Source: Acinetobacter sp. ANC 3929
Lineage (GTDB): Bacteria; Pseudomonadota; Gammaproteobacteria; Pseudomonadales; Moraxellaceae
DNA: 64,000 nt
Assembly: GCF_000369405.1 (NCBI RefSeq)
Contig: NZ_KB849999.1
Span: 248,001-312,000 of the forward strand
Reading direction: 5' to 3'
The notes under the pieces were generated by a model. The model did not search any database. It was not told the DNA's origin and saw only the letters and a program-made list of their open reading frames with translations. Shown one piece after another: positions 28,512 to 35,598 of the stretch (within the stretch, counting starts at the first letter, position 1; each line of letters starts with the position of its first letter). A program made the position numbers and the translations under genes.

Positions 28512-28522
28512 ATAGGCGTACC

Positions 28523-28822
28523 TTACTGACTTTCTTTCGCAAAGTACGCTGCTGCCTTTTTTAGAAATTCACGTTCCATTTCAGCTGTTTTGAGCTGTTG
28601 TTTGAGCTTTTTATTTTCTTCGAGTAAGGCATTTAGATCAGGTGAATATTGTTTAGTGCCTGCTAAGGTGCCAGTCTTTGCTTTATTATTCCAATTTGAA
28701 AGAGTTTGCATTGAAATGCCAAGTTGTCTGGCTGTTTCCGATACATTGCCTTGATTGGCTTCAATCAATTTTATTGCTTCAACTTTAAATTCTGCGGTGT
28801 AAGTCTTCTGTTTCTTGCTCAT
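28523..28822 (-). CDS. IS3-family transposase OrfA (helix-turn-helix)
   Basis: 99-residue DNA-binding subunit: HTH_Tnp_1 type start KKQKTYTAEFKVEAIKLIE, recognition helix ARQLGISMQTLSNW, then a leucine-rich coiled coil (LLEENKKLKQQLKTAEMEREFL). Near its end, codons CTA AAA AAG contain the slippery A-AAA-AAG (minus strand, 28556-28562), the usual site for the -1 shift to OrfB. Confidence 0.95.
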   Translation of the reverse strand: MSKKQKTYTAEFKVEAIKLIEANQGNVSETARQLGISMQTLSNWNNKAKTGTLAGTKQYSPDLNALLEENKKLKQQLKTAEMEREFLKKAAAYFAKESQ

Positions 28823-28863
28823 GGTAAACTCCTGATGAGTGTCTATAGTTTACCAAGTTAAAA

Positions 28864-28888
28864 CCTCCTGTTTTCTCAGCACACATCA
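28864..28888 (-). repeat. Right terminal inverted repeat of the IS
   Basis: Partner of the left end; on the minus strand it reads TGATGTGTGCTGA followed by a CAGGAG block. The 3-bp duplication CCC follows it at 28889-28891. Confidence 0.85.
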
Positions 28889-29038
28889 CCCCTTTGATGT
28901 GATTGGTTCGTTTGTGATTGGTTTCCTACTAGTTGTTTCGATCAATTATGCATTGAAAGAATTGGCTGTAAGATTAAGACGATTAAAGTCTGTTAGGGTT
29001 CTCGACTAAGCATCAAGAATAAATTGATTTATTGTTTT

Positions 29039-29063
29039 AAAAACGGAGTCTAACTCCGTTTTT
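29039..29063 (+). terminator. Rho-independent terminator after the split PAP2 gene
   Basis: 11-bp stem (29039-29049 with 29053-29063), 3-nt loop, T-run following. It lies 30 bp after the original PAP2 stop codon. Confidence 0.9.
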
Positions 29064-29181
29064 TATTGCTCTTTTTTATGAAAAATTTATCTAGTACCAC
29101 AAGTAGTTTACGCACTGTTTACGTTACTTATATCGAGGCTTGTTCTAAGCTGAATCTATCGAATAACTAGAGTTTTCAGCT

Positions 29182-30594
29182 ATGAGTGCTGTACTTGTTG
29201 AGATCAACCGTCCATTTACATTTAAAACGTATATTCATACCACAGCCTCGAAAAATGATGTTGATGGTCATACGCAAAAACAACGATTTATAGAAGAAGT
29301 TGAGGCCTATTTACAACAGTATCCAAATACTCAACATGTCGATGTGTACTTATGTGATTTGAATGGGCACTTGCGAGGCAAAAGAATTGATATCGGGTGT
29401 CTAAGAAATCTGACCAAAGGCTGTTATTTCCCTTTGTCAATTTACGCTATGAGCTTAGATGGGAAGGTGATTGAAGAGACTGGATTGGGAAAATATATCG
29501 GAGAGCCGGATCATTTGTGTGAACCTATTTTAGGGTCTCTACAACCTCATCCCACCGACCCTGAGCATAATGCACAGGTGCTTCTCAGTATGAAAGATGA
29601 TCATGGAAAAGATTGTATATACGAACCTCGGAATGTGCTGAAAAAGATCCTGTATCAACTGCATGAAAAAAATTATTATCCTTGTATTGCAGCAGAAATA
29701 GAGTTTTATTTACATCCTTTAAGCACCGCCAGAGAAGTTGAAGAAACGGTAACGCAATGCTTTGACATTAATACTTCTGACCATTATCAAAATATTCTGA
29801 ATGAGATTGAATCGGTTGCAAAATTACAGAACATTCAGATTACAGGCATCGTTTCTGAGTCGTCATCGGGGCAATATGAGATTAATCTGCAACATACAAC
29901 TGATCTTTTGATTTTGTGTGACCAGATTATGTTGTTGAAGAGAACCATCAAACAGATTGCGAATAAGCATGGTCTACGTGCGAACTTCCTTGCTAAGCCT
30001 GATATGCATAAAGCGGGTAGTGGCATGCATTTTCATATGAGCATTTTAGATCAGAATCAGAAAAATATTTTTAGCTCATTAGAAGGCAATATAGCTGATG
30101 GATTATTAAAAGCAGTAAGTGGATTATTGTTATTGATGCCAGATTCGATGGCAATTTTAGCACCAAACCTAAACTCTTTCCGTCGCTTTAAGTTGGGTAA
30201 TCATGTACCACTCGAAGCCAATTGGGGGCTGAATAATCGGAATGTTGCGATTCGTATTCCATGCTCAGATCAAGAAAATCAGCGTTTGGAATATCGCGTA
30301 GCAGGAGCAGACTGTAATCCTTATTTGGCGGTAACTACAATTTTGATAGGTGCTTTGCATGGTTTGACCCACCAGTTAACACTGCCTAAGCAAGCACATC
30401 AATTAAAACTGAAAAGTGAGCATGTGTTATTGCCAACTGAGCAAATTCAAGCACTGAGCTTATTGAAAGCTAATAAATATTTAACTGAATATCTAGGCGA
30501 AGCCTTTGTTGAGCTTTGGTGTACGGTGAAACAGGCAGAGTACCAAAGTGTATATAGCCAAATTACCGCCATCGAAAAGAACTGGGATATTTAA
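29182..30594 (+). CDS. Glutamine synthetase family protein (gamma-glutamylpolyamine synthetase-like)
   Basis: ATP-dependent amide ligase of the glutamine synthetase fold, type PuuA/GlnA3. Beta-grasp N-domain (YLCDLNGHLRGKRI, about residues 58-75), then the catalytic barrel with metal ligands in AAEIEFYL, SESSSGQYEINL and GSGMHFHMSI, and NNRNVAIRIP-x-RLEYRVAGADCNPYLA near residues 350-390. 470 residues. Family members of this type glutamylate putrescine or other amines rather than make glutamine; no puu catabolic genes adjoin, so the substrate is open. Confidence 0.85.
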   Translation: MSAVLVEINRPFTFKTYIHTTASKNDVDGHTQKQRFIEEVEAYLQQYPNTQHVDVYLCDLNGHLRGKRIDIGCLRNLTKGCYFPLSIYAMSLDGKVIEETGLGKYIGEPDHLCEPILGSLQPHPTDPEHNAQVLLSMKDDHGKDCIYEPRNVLKKILYQLHEKNYYPCIAAEIEFYLHPLSTAREVEETVTQCFDINTSDHYQNILNEIESVAKLQNIQITGIVSESSSGQYEINLQHTTDLLILCDQIMLLKRTIKQIANKHGLRANFLAKPDMHKAGSGMHFHMSILDQNQKNIFSSLEGNIADGLLKAVSGLLLLMPDSMAILAPNLNSFRRFKLGNHVPLEANWGLNNRNVAIRIPCSDQENQRLEYRVAGADCNPYLAVTTILIGALHGLTHQLTLPKQAHQLKLKSEHVLLPTEQIQALSLLKANKYLTEYLGEAFVELWCTVKQAEYQSVYSQITAIEKNWDI

Positions 30595-30632
30595 TTTTCT
30601 TTTAGTTTAAATATAAAAGATCTAAGAGAGCA

Positions 30633-30705
30633 TGCGCTCAGCGGGACTCGAACCCACGTCGGTCGCTTAGGAGGCAACTGCTCTATCCAGTTAAGCTATA
30701 AGCGC
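30633..30705 (-). tRNA. tRNA-Arg (anticodon CCT)
   Basis: Folds into a full cloverleaf on the minus strand: 7-bp acceptor stem (GCGCTTA with TGAGCGC, one G-T pair), D-arm GCTT/GAGC, anticodon stem GTTGC/GCGAC with loop CTCCTAA (anticodon CCT at 30669-30671), and T-arm GTGGG-TTCGAGT-CCCGC. Discriminator A; the 3' CCA is not encoded. Reads the rare arginine codon AGG. Confidence 0.95.
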
Positions 30706-30721
30706 ATAATTTTATGATTAT

Positions 30722-30778
30722 AAACAAAAAAGTGATTGCAGAAGCAATCACTTTTTAATGAAACCGATCAGCTGTTAA
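30722..30778. repeat. Terminator-containing direct repeat, copy A
   Basis: 57-bp sequence matching copy B (32459-32515) at 52 of 57 positions. It contains a 13-bp stem (30727-30739 with 30744-30756), with Ts on the minus strand, and the stub ccgatcagctgttaa, which in copy B is the stop codon and 3' end region of the permease gene. Copy A has no gene ending in it, so it appears to be a duplicate of the permease terminator. Confidence 0.88.
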
Positions 30779-30782
30779 AGAG

Positions 30783-30812
30783 AAAATACCAATTCTGAAG
30801 AGTTGGTATTTT
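30783..30812 (-). terminator. Rho-independent terminator of the lipoprotein gene
   Basis: 10-bp A/T-flanked stem (30783-30792 with 30803-30812) just after the lipoprotein stop codon, followed on the minus strand by ttttctctttaac. It ends the PAAR-lipoprotein transcript. Confidence 0.8.
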
Positions 30813-30819
30813 TTACGCC

Positions 30820-31473
30820 TTATTTATTTAGGATCTCATCATCAAATGCGGTTTGTAAATTAGATTTAATTTTAGTATCCGATGTAGATTGGATGAGATT
30901 TAGCATTTTCTCTTTGTATTCAGGATGGCCTGCTTGATACATGTAGAAGTAATATGACCATTGTGAATATGGATAGTCTGGATTTTTTTTGGCTTCAGGA
31001 TGGCTAAGCTCTTTTTTTAATAATCCTGCCGCAGTTTCATAACATGTAGGTAGATCTTCTTTTTTATTGAGTTGCTTTAAAAGGAAGCACTGAAATTCTT
31101 GCTTATCCGATGATGGATTCTTTTGTAATAGCTTTTCATTAAGATCAAAGGCATCTTGATTCATTTCCAACTGAGTATAAACATTCATTAAAATTAAATT
31201 GCGCTGCTTATCATCTGAGATAGTCTTAATTTGGGGTATAAGTGCTTTGATCTGATTATGAAACCCTGCTACATCACCCGTTGTAATAAGATCAGTTGCC
31301 TGATTGTACTCATTTACAATTTCTTGATCTTTGGCATTTAGTTTTTCATGTACTTCTAAATTGTCTTTTTTACTTGAGACAGTTGAAGGCTCAATACTAT
31401 TTGCTGAGTTATTACATGCTAACAGGGCAAAAGAACAGAATATTAATATTGGAAATGTAAACTTTTTAATCAT
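30820..31473 (-). CDS. Lipoprotein, candidate immunity protein of the PAAR gene
   Basis: 217 residues with a signal peptide and lipobox LLAC (lipidated C20), followed by an Asn/Ser-rich linker and a helical, TPR-like body (LILMNVYTQLEMNQDAFDLNEKLLQKNP, SQWSYYFYMYQAGHPEY). I do not recognise a named family. Its start codon overlaps the stop codon of the PAAR gene by 4 bp (ATGA), so the two are translationally coupled. A lipoprotein partner directly after a PAAR protein is the usual layout of a periplasmic immunity protein; no activity can be read from the sequence itself. Confidence 0.75.
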   Translation of the reverse strand: MIKKFTFPILIFCSFALLACNNSANSIEPSTVSSKKDNLEVHEKLNAKDQEIVNEYNQATDLITTGDVAGFHNQIKALIPQIKTISDDKQRNLILMNVYTQLEMNQDAFDLNEKLLQKNPSSDKQEFQCFLLKQLNKKEDLPTCYETAAGLLKKELSHPEAKKNPDYPYSQWSYYFYMYQAGHPEYKEKMLNLIQSTSDTKIKSNLQTAFDDEILNK

Positions 31474-32309
31474 TTTACTCGCCTAGTTGCTGAATTTAGA
31501 TCAAATTTAAAAGTAGTAGTTGGTGGCATGGGAATAATGAGGCCAACGTCAAATTTTGCTCTGTAGCCAGCCGTCAATTCAACTGTGATAGTTTGTAGGT
31601 TAGGTTCGGGTAATTCAATTGTGCATGATCCTACTGGCTGTTTATCTCTTGATGTATCCCAAAAACCTCCACCAACTTTTAATGTCGATTGATTAATTTT
31701 CTGTCCTTCGTGATAAAGATTAATAGTTCCAAAAGGAAAAATTGTTGCGTCATTTTTTAAACGTGGTGGAATCATAGAAACACTTATAAACAGTTTCTTT
31801 CCAGTTAAATCATAGTCTAAAACAAAATCTGCTGTACCTGAAAGTACTTGAGACATAACGCCCTTGGCGCTTTTTCGGTCTTCATCATAAGGCGTTACGA
31901 AAGTCTTAAATTTAATATATTCAGTTTTTTGACGTTCAATATAGTAATTTTCGTATTTTCCTTTGTCTTCATAAAAATTATTTGTTTGTGACTCTGTGAT
32001 TAATGATCTAGTGTTTTTTGATGTGATAGATCTAACTGAAGCACCATTATCTTGAACAACGAGATTTTGCTTTGGCAATAGTTTACAACCACAAGATAAA
32101 CTGTCCCCCACACGTGCGGCTAGTTTGCCAAAAATATTCATGTGAGGATCGCCAGTAATGATGGTCGCAAGAACTTTATGTTTAGGGCAGGTTGCTTGAT
32201 CGCCAGTACAGGCTATTGGGACACCTTCAATCTGAAAAAGGCTGTTTCCAGTCAGTACTTTGCCCCCACCAGTAGTAGGGCAACCAATCGTTATATAAGA
32301 TGTTGCCAT
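31470..32309 (-). CDS. PAAR-domain protein with C-terminal extension (candidate T6SS effector)
   Basis: 279 residues. The first about 85 form a PAAR domain, the sharpened tip on VgrG spikes of type VI secretion: repeated GxP/GD turns (VLTGNSLFQIEGVPIACTGD, ITGDPHMNIFGKLAARVGDS) and Cys/His positions (GDQATCPKH, SCGCKLL) of the metal-binding type. The remaining about 180 residues (from about 100) look beta-rich and match no family I know; this part would be the cargo. No vgrG or tss genes are in the window. Directly upstream of the coupled lipoprotein gene. The PAAR call is firm; the toxin role is inference. Confidence 0.8.
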   Translation of the reverse strand: MATSYITIGCPTTGGGKVLTGNSLFQIEGVPIACTGDQATCPKHKVLATIITGDPHMNIFGKLAARVGDSLSCGCKLLPKQNLVVQDNGASVRSITSKNTRSLITESQTNNFYEDKGKYENYYIERQKTEYIKFKTFVTPYDEDRKSAKGVMSQVLSGTADFVLDYDLTGKKLFISVSMIPPRLKNDATIFPFGTINLYHEGQKINQSTLKVGGGFWDTSRDKQPVGSCTIELPEPNLQTITVELTAGYRAKFDVGLIIPMPPTTTFKFDLNSATRRVK

Positions 32310-32423
32310 AAATAATTTTACCCTCTTAATTTTTATAGGGGGATAATAGCAACCAATATACAGAACATACTGTTTAGTTTTTTTAACAGATATTTAAAGT
32401 TAAATTTTTTAATCTCCTGAAAT

Positions 32424-32462
32424 GTTTTAGCCATCAAAACTAAAATTTTTGATTGCTAAAAC
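32424..32462. other. Imperfect inverted repeat upstream of the PAAR gene
   Basis: 16-bp arms with one mismatch (32424-32439 with 32447-32462) and a 7-nt spacer, 115 bp before the PAAR start codon and touching the terminator of the permease gene. It may be a second terminator for the permease or an operator for the PAAR promoter. Confidence 0.55.
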
Positions 32463-32515
32463 AAAAAAGTGATTGCCAAAGCAATCACTTTTTTATCAAA
32501 CCGATCAACTGTTAA
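32459..32515. repeat. Terminator-containing direct repeat, copy B
   Basis: Functional version of the 57-bp repeat: it includes the stop codon of the permease gene (complement at 32512-32514) and its rho-independent terminator stem, followed by Ts on the minus strand. With copy A it brackets the PAAR-lipoprotein pair. Confidence 0.88.
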
Positions 32516-33870
32516 TGTTCAGTTTTGCGATTTAAAATTTTATAGAAAATAAACATGCCTACGATCCAAATCGGAATCATCAGTACAGATTCTTTAAAGC
32601 CTTGTTGCCACATGATATAGAGTACAACAGCAATGAATGCTAAGACTAAATAGTTGCTGAATGGAGACCATAATGCTGGATAAGAGGTTTTAATTTGAGC
32701 TTTTTTGATATGACTTCTATATTTCAAATGGGTCAAGCTGATCATGGCCCAGTTTAAAACCAGAGCCCCAACAACGACATACATCAAATGACCTAAGGCA
32801 TCTTCAGGCACAAAGTAGTTGAGTAATACACAACCAAAAATCAGGAATGCTGAGAGGAGTACCGCTGGAACAGGGACACCTTGTTTATTGGTTTTGGTAA
32901 ATACTTTCGGTGCATTACCTTGTTGCGCTAGACCGAACACCATACGGCTGTTGGCATACATACCACTGTTATAAACTGATAATGCTGCCGTCAGGATAAT
33001 AAAGTTAAGTAGATGTGCTGCCCAAGCAATGCCCATTTGACTGAAAATCATCACGAATGGACTTTTATCTAAGCCACCTAGGTCCAGTTGGTTCCAAGGC
33101 ACCAGCGACAATAGAATGGTCAGTGAGCCCACGTAGAAAACCAGAATACGAATAACGACTTGGTTAATCGCTTTAGGAATAGTTGTCTTTGGATCCTTGG
33201 CTTCTGCTGCGGCCATACCAATCAGTTCGATGCCACCAAAAGCAAACATCAAGAAAGCCAACATATAAAACAGGCCATCAAAGCCATGCGGAAAAAAGCC
33301 GCCATGTGACCAGAGGTTGCTAAATGAAGCGGTTGAGTTTGCATCCGCAGTGAAGAGCAGGAATAAACCAAACAAGATCATGGCAACCACGGCAGTGACC
33401 TTGATGATCGCTAACCAGAACTCTGACTCACCATAGAATTTAACATTGGTCAGGTTGACTGCTGTAATCACGACAAAGAAAAATAATACAGACTGCCAAG
33501 CGGGGATTTGAGGCCACCAGTAATTAATATATTTACCTACCGCCGTTAACTCAGTCATTGCTACGAGGATATAGAGCACCCAATAGTTCCAGCCTGTGAT
33601 AAAGCCTGGAAATTTACCCCAATACTTATAAGCAAAATGACTAAATGAACCTGCAACAGGCTCTTCGACAATCATTTCACCTAAATGACGCATGATGAGA
33701 AAAACAATCAAGCCGCCAATTGCATACCCCAAAATAATAGATGGTCCAGCAGACTGAATAATTTGCGCAGAACCTAAAAATAAGCCCGTACCAATTGCTC
33801 CACCCATCGCGATGAGTTGGATATGGCGGTTTTTTAGTCCACGCTGAAGTTGAGAAGAATCGTTGTTCAA
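32512..33870 (-). CDS. Amino acid permease (APC superfamily, AroP/PheP type)
   Basis: Proton-coupled amino-acid importer of the inner membrane. 452 residues with about 12 hydrophobic helices; the AAT-family signature RGLKNRHIQLIAMGGAIGTGLFLGS at the N-terminus, EPVAGSFSHFAYKYW, and FGGIELIGMAAAEAKDP in helix 6. The aromatic/neutral group is the best guess from overall pattern; the substrate cannot be settled from the sequence. Its terminator is duplicated beyond the PAAR cassette. Confidence 0.9.
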   Translation of the reverse strand: MNNDSSQLQRGLKNRHIQLIAMGGAIGTGLFLGSAQIIQSAGPSIILGYAIGGLIVFLIMRHLGEMIVEEPVAGSFSHFAYKYWGKFPGFITGWNYWVLYILVAMTELTAVGKYINYWWPQIPAWQSVLFFFVVITAVNLTNVKFYGESEFWLAIIKVTAVVAMILFGLFLLFTADANSTASFSNLWSHGGFFPHGFDGLFYMLAFLMFAFGGIELIGMAAAEAKDPKTTIPKAINQVVIRILVFYVGSLTILLSLVPWNQLDLGGLDKSPFVMIFSQMGIAWAAHLLNFIILTAALSVYNSGMYANSRMVFGLAQQGNAPKVFTKTNKQGVPVPAVLLSAFLIFGCVLLNYFVPEDALGHLMYVVVGALVLNWAMISLTHLKYRSHIKKAQIKTSYPALWSPFSNYLVLAFIAVVLYIMWQQGFKESVLMIPIWIVGMFIFYKILNRKTEH

Positions 33871-34064
33871 AGGACTGAGCTCGACGAGGAATTAACTGGA
33901 TTATTCTAATAGATTGAAAGATTTTCGCCTAGTAAAAGTACAGCGATGCTATGACTGGAAAGTTGTTTTTAAAAGTTATTTAAAATCTTATATTTATATG
34001 AATATTAAAATGAAATATGCTGTAATTTTATACAGTTGGAAAATGTCCCTGCTTTTCCCGACGG

Positions 34065-34241
34065 ATGGATCATTATTTCTACCATGATGAAAGCCTTGAA
34101 ATCTACTCACTAAAATGCACAGATTCCAGGCATTACGACCAATCCCAAAACAATTGGTCGTATGGTATTTTTGATGGCAGTACAGTACCTTTAAATTCAA
34201 AATTTATCTGCATCAAGAACATGATAAAAGGAAGACATTGA
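34065..34241 (+). CDS. Uncertain small ORF upstream of prpF (58 aa)
   Basis: Frame of 58 codons, rich in Tyr, His, Asp and Ser (contains NNWSYGIFDGSTVP), that stops 1 bp before the prpF ATG. The prpF ribosome-binding site lies inside its end. No recognisable family and only a poor ribosome-binding site of its own. It could be a small upstream protein, the remnant of a lost gene, or chance. Confidence 0.22.
   Translation: MDHYFYHDESLEIYSLKCTDSRHYDQSQNNWSYGIFDGSTVPLNSKFICIKNMIKGRH
34134..34162. promoter_or_regulatory. Operator-like inverted repeat upstream of prpF
   Basis: Perfect 10-bp arms (tacgaccaat / attggtcgta) with a 9-bp spacer, about 80 bp before the prpF start. The size and spacing fit a dimeric repressor or activator site; there is no T-run, so a terminator is unlikely. 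Regulator unknown. Confidence 0.45.
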
Positions 34242-34242
34242 C

Positions 34243-35430
34243 ATGAGCTCAGTACCGCAAATTAAAGTCCCAGCAACCTATATGCGTGGTGGCACAAGTA
34301 AAGGTGTATTTTTCAAACTGGATGATTTACCCGAAGCGGCACAAGTAGCAGGCAAAGCACGTGATCAACTTCTTCTGCGTGTGATTGGTAGTCCAGATCC
34401 TTATGGTAAGCAGATTGATGGAATGGGTGCTGCAACTTCAAGTACCAGTAAAACCGTGATTTTGGCAAAAAGTTCACAGCCAGAACACGATGTTGATTAT
34501 CTATTTGGTCAAGTTTCGATTGATCAACCATTTGTCGACTGGAGTGGTAACTGTGGCAATCTAACTGCGGCAGTGGGTTCATTTGCGATTTCAAATGGTT
34601 TGGTGGATGCAGCGCATATTCCTGAAAATGGGATTTGTACAGTACGGATTTGGCAGAAAAATATTGCAAAAACGATTATTGCACATGTTCCTGTGACCAA
34701 CGGTCAAGTTCAGGAAACAGGTGATTTTGAACTGGATGGCGTGACCTTTCCCGCTGCTGAAGTACAAATTGAATTTTTAGACCCTGCTGATGATGGCGAA
34801 GAAGGGGGCGATATGTTCCCGACAGGAAATGTTGTGGATCAGTTGGTTGTTCCTGAGGTGGGGACTTTTCAGGCAACATTTATCAATGCAGGTATTCCAA
34901 CCATTTTCTTAAATGCTGAAGACATTGGTTATCAAGGGACAGAATTACAAGATCAGATTAATGGTGATGCGGCTGCTTTAGCGCGGTTTGAAAAAATCCG
35001 TGCTTATGGCGCAGTACACATGGGTTTGATTAAAGATATTTCAGAAGCTGCTGCACGTCAGCATACGCCTAAAATTGCTTTTGTATCACAGCCAAAGCGT
35101 TATAGCTCATCGAGTGGTAAAACAGTTGAAGCGACTGACGTGGATTTATTGGTGCGTGCGTTGTCGATGGGTAAATTGCATCATGCCATGATGGGAACTG
35201 CAGCGGTTGCGATTGGTACAGCAGCAGCCATTCCGGGGACCTTGGTAAATTTAGCCGCGGGTGGTGGTGAGCGTGAAGCGGTACGTTTCGGTCATCCTTC
35301 TGGAACCTTACGTGTTGGTGCTCAAGCAGAGTTGATTGATGGTAAATGGTCTGTAAAAAAAGCCATCATGAGCCGTAGTGCACGTGTATTGATGGAAGGT
35401 TGGGTTCGTGTACCGGGCGATGCCTTCTAA
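34243..35430 (+). CDS. prpF: PrpF, AcnD-accessory aconitate isomerase-like protein
   Basis: Diaminopimelate-epimerase-fold protein that supports the AcnD branch of the 2-methylcitrate cycle (propionate catabolism), probably by cis/trans isomerisation of an aconitate intermediate. The signatures YMRGGTSKGVFFKLDDLP at the start, DWSGNCGNLTAAVG and FINAGIPTIFL are typical; 395 residues is full length. Ribosome-binding site aaggaag 8 nt upstream. Unusually, no acnD, prpB or prpC gene lies beside it, so it is either a second copy or an isomerase for another tricarboxylate. Confidence 0.9.
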   Translation: MSSVPQIKVPATYMRGGTSKGVFFKLDDLPEAAQVAGKARDQLLLRVIGSPDPYGKQIDGMGAATSSTSKTVILAKSSQPEHDVDYLFGQVSIDQPFVDWSGNCGNLTAAVGSFAISNGLVDAAHIPENGICTVRIWQKNIAKTIIAHVPVTNGQVQETGDFELDGVTFPAAEVQIEFLDPADDGEEGGDMFPTGNVVDQLVVPEVGTFQATFINAGIPTIFLNAEDIGYQGTELQDQINGDAAALARFEKIRAYGAVHMGLIKDISEAAARQHTPKIAFVSQPKRYSSSSGKTVEATDVDLLVRALSMGKLHHAMMGTAAVAIGTAAAIPGTLVNLAAGGGEREAVRFGHPSGTLRVGAQAELIDGKWSVKKAIMSRSARVLMEGWVRVPGDAF

Positions 35431-35454
35431 TTTATTTTGTTTTTAATTTATGCC

Positions 35455-35478
35455 TAAAGCCTTCATTTGAAGGCTTTA
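35455..35478 (+). terminator. Rho-independent terminator of prpF
   Basis: 10-bp stem (35455-35464 with 35469-35478), 4-nt loop, followed by ttattttg. Confidence 0.82.
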
Positions 35479-35598
35479 TTATTTTGAATCTATTAAAAAT
35501 ACAAACACAATTTCATGAGATAAATAATGTTATGATGTTGCCATTCTGACAAGTCTTGTCATTTTACTCTTCCATTCAGATTTCCTGAGGCAACAACT

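Larger units (their letters stand above)
27615..28888 (-). mobile_element. Complete IS3-family insertion sequence (1,274 bp)
   Basis: Element with imperfect terminal inverted repeats beginning TGAT-x-TGTGCTGA and ending in ATCA, flanked by a 3-bp direct duplication CCC (27612-27614 and 28889-28891). It carries two overlapping-phase reading frames, orfA and orfB, on the minus strand, joined by an A6G slippery site. Intact ends, intact frames and a clean target duplication indicate a recent and possibly active copy. I do not assign an ISfinder name. Confidence 0.95.
27172..29009 (+). pseudogene. PAP2-superfamily membrane phosphatase, split by an IS element
   Basis: Lipid phosphatase gene (undecaprenyl-diphosphatase/BcrC-like) disrupted by the IS element at 27615-28888. 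The 5' part (27172-27614) encodes FYHHPRPFQ, SFPSQHT and the start of SRVFVGVHFP. The 3' part (28892-29009) continues FDVIGSFVIGFLL to a stop at 29009. Removing the IS and one copy of the 3-bp duplication restores one open frame of 187 codons with the complete third PAP2 motif SR-x5-H-x3-D. The disrupted frame reads 3 residues into the IS and stops at 27627, so the enzyme lacks its last catalytic residue and final membrane helix. The start could also be GTG at 27154. Confidence 0.92.
33871..34242. other. Intergenic region between divergent permease and prpF
   Basis: 372 bp. The first half is A/T-rich promoter-like sequence. The second half holds an uncertain 58-codon frame (34065-34241) and a 10-bp inverted repeat (34134-34143 with 34153-34162), both listed separately. 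Confidence 0.5.

Noticed and set aside
30633..30705. tRNA-Arg as the integration (att) site of the PAAR cassette
   Set aside because: The cassette lies on the 5' side of the tRNA, no tRNA fragment is repeated, and there is no integrase gene. The repeat that does bracket the cassette is the permease terminator.
33994..34200. 68-codon minus-strand frame upstream of prpF
   Set aside because: No ribosome-binding site, unusual composition for a protein, and it covers the promoter/operator region of the divergent genes.
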